From Oscillospiraceae bacterium (GTDB lineage Bacteria; Bacillota; Clostridia; Oscillospirales; Ruminococcaceae): 7,531 nt of DNA. Location: positions 1-7,531 of the forward strand of contig JAFTNX010000043.1 of NCBI GenBank assembly GCA_017451665.1. The letters run 5' to 3'. The notes under the pieces were generated by a model. That model worked only from the letters and a program-made list of their open reading frames with translations. It was not told the DNA's origin and did not search any database. Position numbers and translations under genes: made by a program. Every line of letters starts with the position of its first letter. Position 1 is the stretch's first letter. Shown here in pieces: positions 6,409-7,531 of the stretch.

Positions 6409-7531
6409 ATGAATTTCAAAAGAAAACTGATAGCATTGTTGTCGGTTATGTGTGTTATTTTTACAACAGGCTGTGAAAAAGCACCTGAAGAAGTAATTAA
6501 AGAAAACGAGATTTTAAACAATGCTGAAATTCCAAGCGATAAGGATAATCTTATTGAATACGCTACAATGGATGAAATCCGAGCATGCGTTGATGAAGTA
6601 ATCAAGAATAATACCACTAATATACAAGTGGATAAAATACATATCAGTGAAGGAAAAACTATGCCTTCATACACAGTGAAGCTGAAAAAGGCTTTTGACG
6701 AGCAGGATTTAGTTGAGATAGATAATCTGATGACATATTTATATGGAGAATATGATAATACTATCATGTTTGATAATGCGTCCGGATTTTACGAGGATTA
6801 TGATATAACATCAGAACAATACTGGTTTGGTAAGGATGATTCGGGGCGTGAAATGGACATACTGAATTATCATCCGGCGAATATTGACGTTATGCAAGGT
6901 GGTATTCTGTTGTGGTCGTGTGGTTGGTCATATGTAGTAGATTCAACTGTTTTTGACTATGGAAACGGAAATATATGTAGTAATGAATATTTAGTCAAAG
7001 AGTATTTCCCACTTTTTGGCGATGAATACGGTGATGATGCTTATATTCTTACAGACGGCAAAGAAATGAAAGTAAGCGATGCCGTTAAGATGGTTGAAGA
7101 TTTTTACAACAATAAAATAAGTGTTCTTACGGATAATACAGTTTCTTTCAGGGCACAACAGGTTGATGTTTATGGTGATGAAGGTGTTCACGTTATAAGT
7201 GTATATGTACAGATGGTTGATAAAAACGGAAACAATTTTGACAACAGGGATTTTCATATGAATTTACCTGAATCATATAACGACGGAGAAAACCCTTACA
7301 TTTTTTATCATCAATGCAAATCGGATGTAACCCGTACTGATAAATTAACAGACTACTGTATTGAATTTGTGCCTGTTATGGATGAGGTTATCAATAATGG
7401 TGAAAAACTTGTTTCATTTGAAAGTGCTTTGAATATTCTTTCATCACGGCTTGCTACATCAGCTATGTATGAATTTGATGCCATAGAACTTAAATATTAT
7501 ATGGTTGCTGATGCTGAAAAGGGTTCTCTTC
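6409..7531 (+). CDS. Uncharacterised secreted lipoprotein, 5' part
   Basis: The frame is open from the ATG at 6409 to the right edge: 374 codons with no stop, so the C-terminus is missing. AAGGGAGG (6395-6402) lies 6 bases upstream. Residues 1-21 form a lipoprotein signal peptide: basic MNFKRK, a hydrophobic core, then TTGC with Cys22 as the likely lipidated residue. The mature part would sit on the outer face of the cell membrane. It is acidic and rich in Asp, Glu, Asn and Tyr, as is common for surface lipoproteins of gut Clostridia. Two segments look alike, each opening a probable helix: MKVSDAVKMVEDFY (220-233) and LVSFESALNILSSRL (334-348). They may be related subdomains. I do not recognise the family or a catalytic motif. 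It is separated from argF by a strong terminator and is probably unrelated to arginine synthesis. Confidence 0.88.
   Translation, partial: MNFKRKLIALLSVMCVIFTTGCEKAPEEVIKENEILNNAEIPSDKDNLIEYATMDEIRACVDEVIKNNTTNIQVDKIHISEGKTMPSYTVKLKKAFDEQDLVEIDNLMTYLYGEYDNTIMFDNASGFYEDYDITSEQYWFGKDDSGREMDILNYHPANIDVMQGGILLWSCGWSYVVDSTVFDYGNGNICSNEYLVKEYFPLFGDEYGDDAYILTDGKEMKVSDAVKMVEDFYNNKISVLTDNTVSFRAQQVDVYGDEGVHVISVYVQMVDKNGNNFDNRDFHMNLPESYNDGENPYIFYHQCKSDVTRTDKLTDYCIEFVPVMDEVINNGEKLVSFESALNILSSRLATSAMYEFDAIELKYYMVADAEKGSL

Overview
The window carries an arginine biosynthesis locus, all on the plus strand, from a low-GC bacterium. The strong Shine-Dalgarno sites, the preference for AGA arginine codons in most genes, the 314-residue ArgC form and the arginine-sensing type of ArgB fit a Firmicute of the class Clostridia, probably a Ruminococcus-like gut lineage. 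The genus is inference only.

Layout. Bases 3-326 are the 3' end of a small multi-pass membrane protein gene that starts before the window and overlaps argC. From 316 to 5187 there is a tight run argC - argJ - uncharacterised membrane/PH-like gene - argB - argD, with gaps of only 10-14 bases and a Shine-Dalgarno in each gap, so these are almost certainly one operon. A 179-base spacer (5188-5366) follows. It holds a terminator-like hairpin at the end of argD, two imperfect copies of a short hairpin-forming repeat, a GC-richer segment with two inverted repeats, and a possible promoter for argF. argF (5367-6272) ends in a strong intrinsic terminator at 6288-6325. After it, a separate gene for an uncharacterised lipoprotein begins at 6409 and runs off the end. 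No gene-free stretch exceeds 300 bases.

How it works together. ArgJ acetylates glutamate and recycles the acetyl group from N-acetylornithine. ArgB phosphorylates N-acetylglutamate, ArgC reduces it to the semialdehyde, ArgD transaminates that to N-acetylornithine, ArgJ releases ornithine, and ArgF makes citrulline. The window thus encodes the full acetyl-cycle route from glutamate to citrulline. argG, argH and carbamoyl-phosphate synthase are not in it. The N-terminal extension of ArgB suggests feedback inhibition by arginine.

The core genes are ordinary and confidently identified. The less ordinary parts are the PH-like membrane gene inside the operon and the repeat-bearing argD-argF spacer, where two alternative hairpins share one arm. 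I see no defence system, CRISPR array, mobile-element gene or RNA gene.
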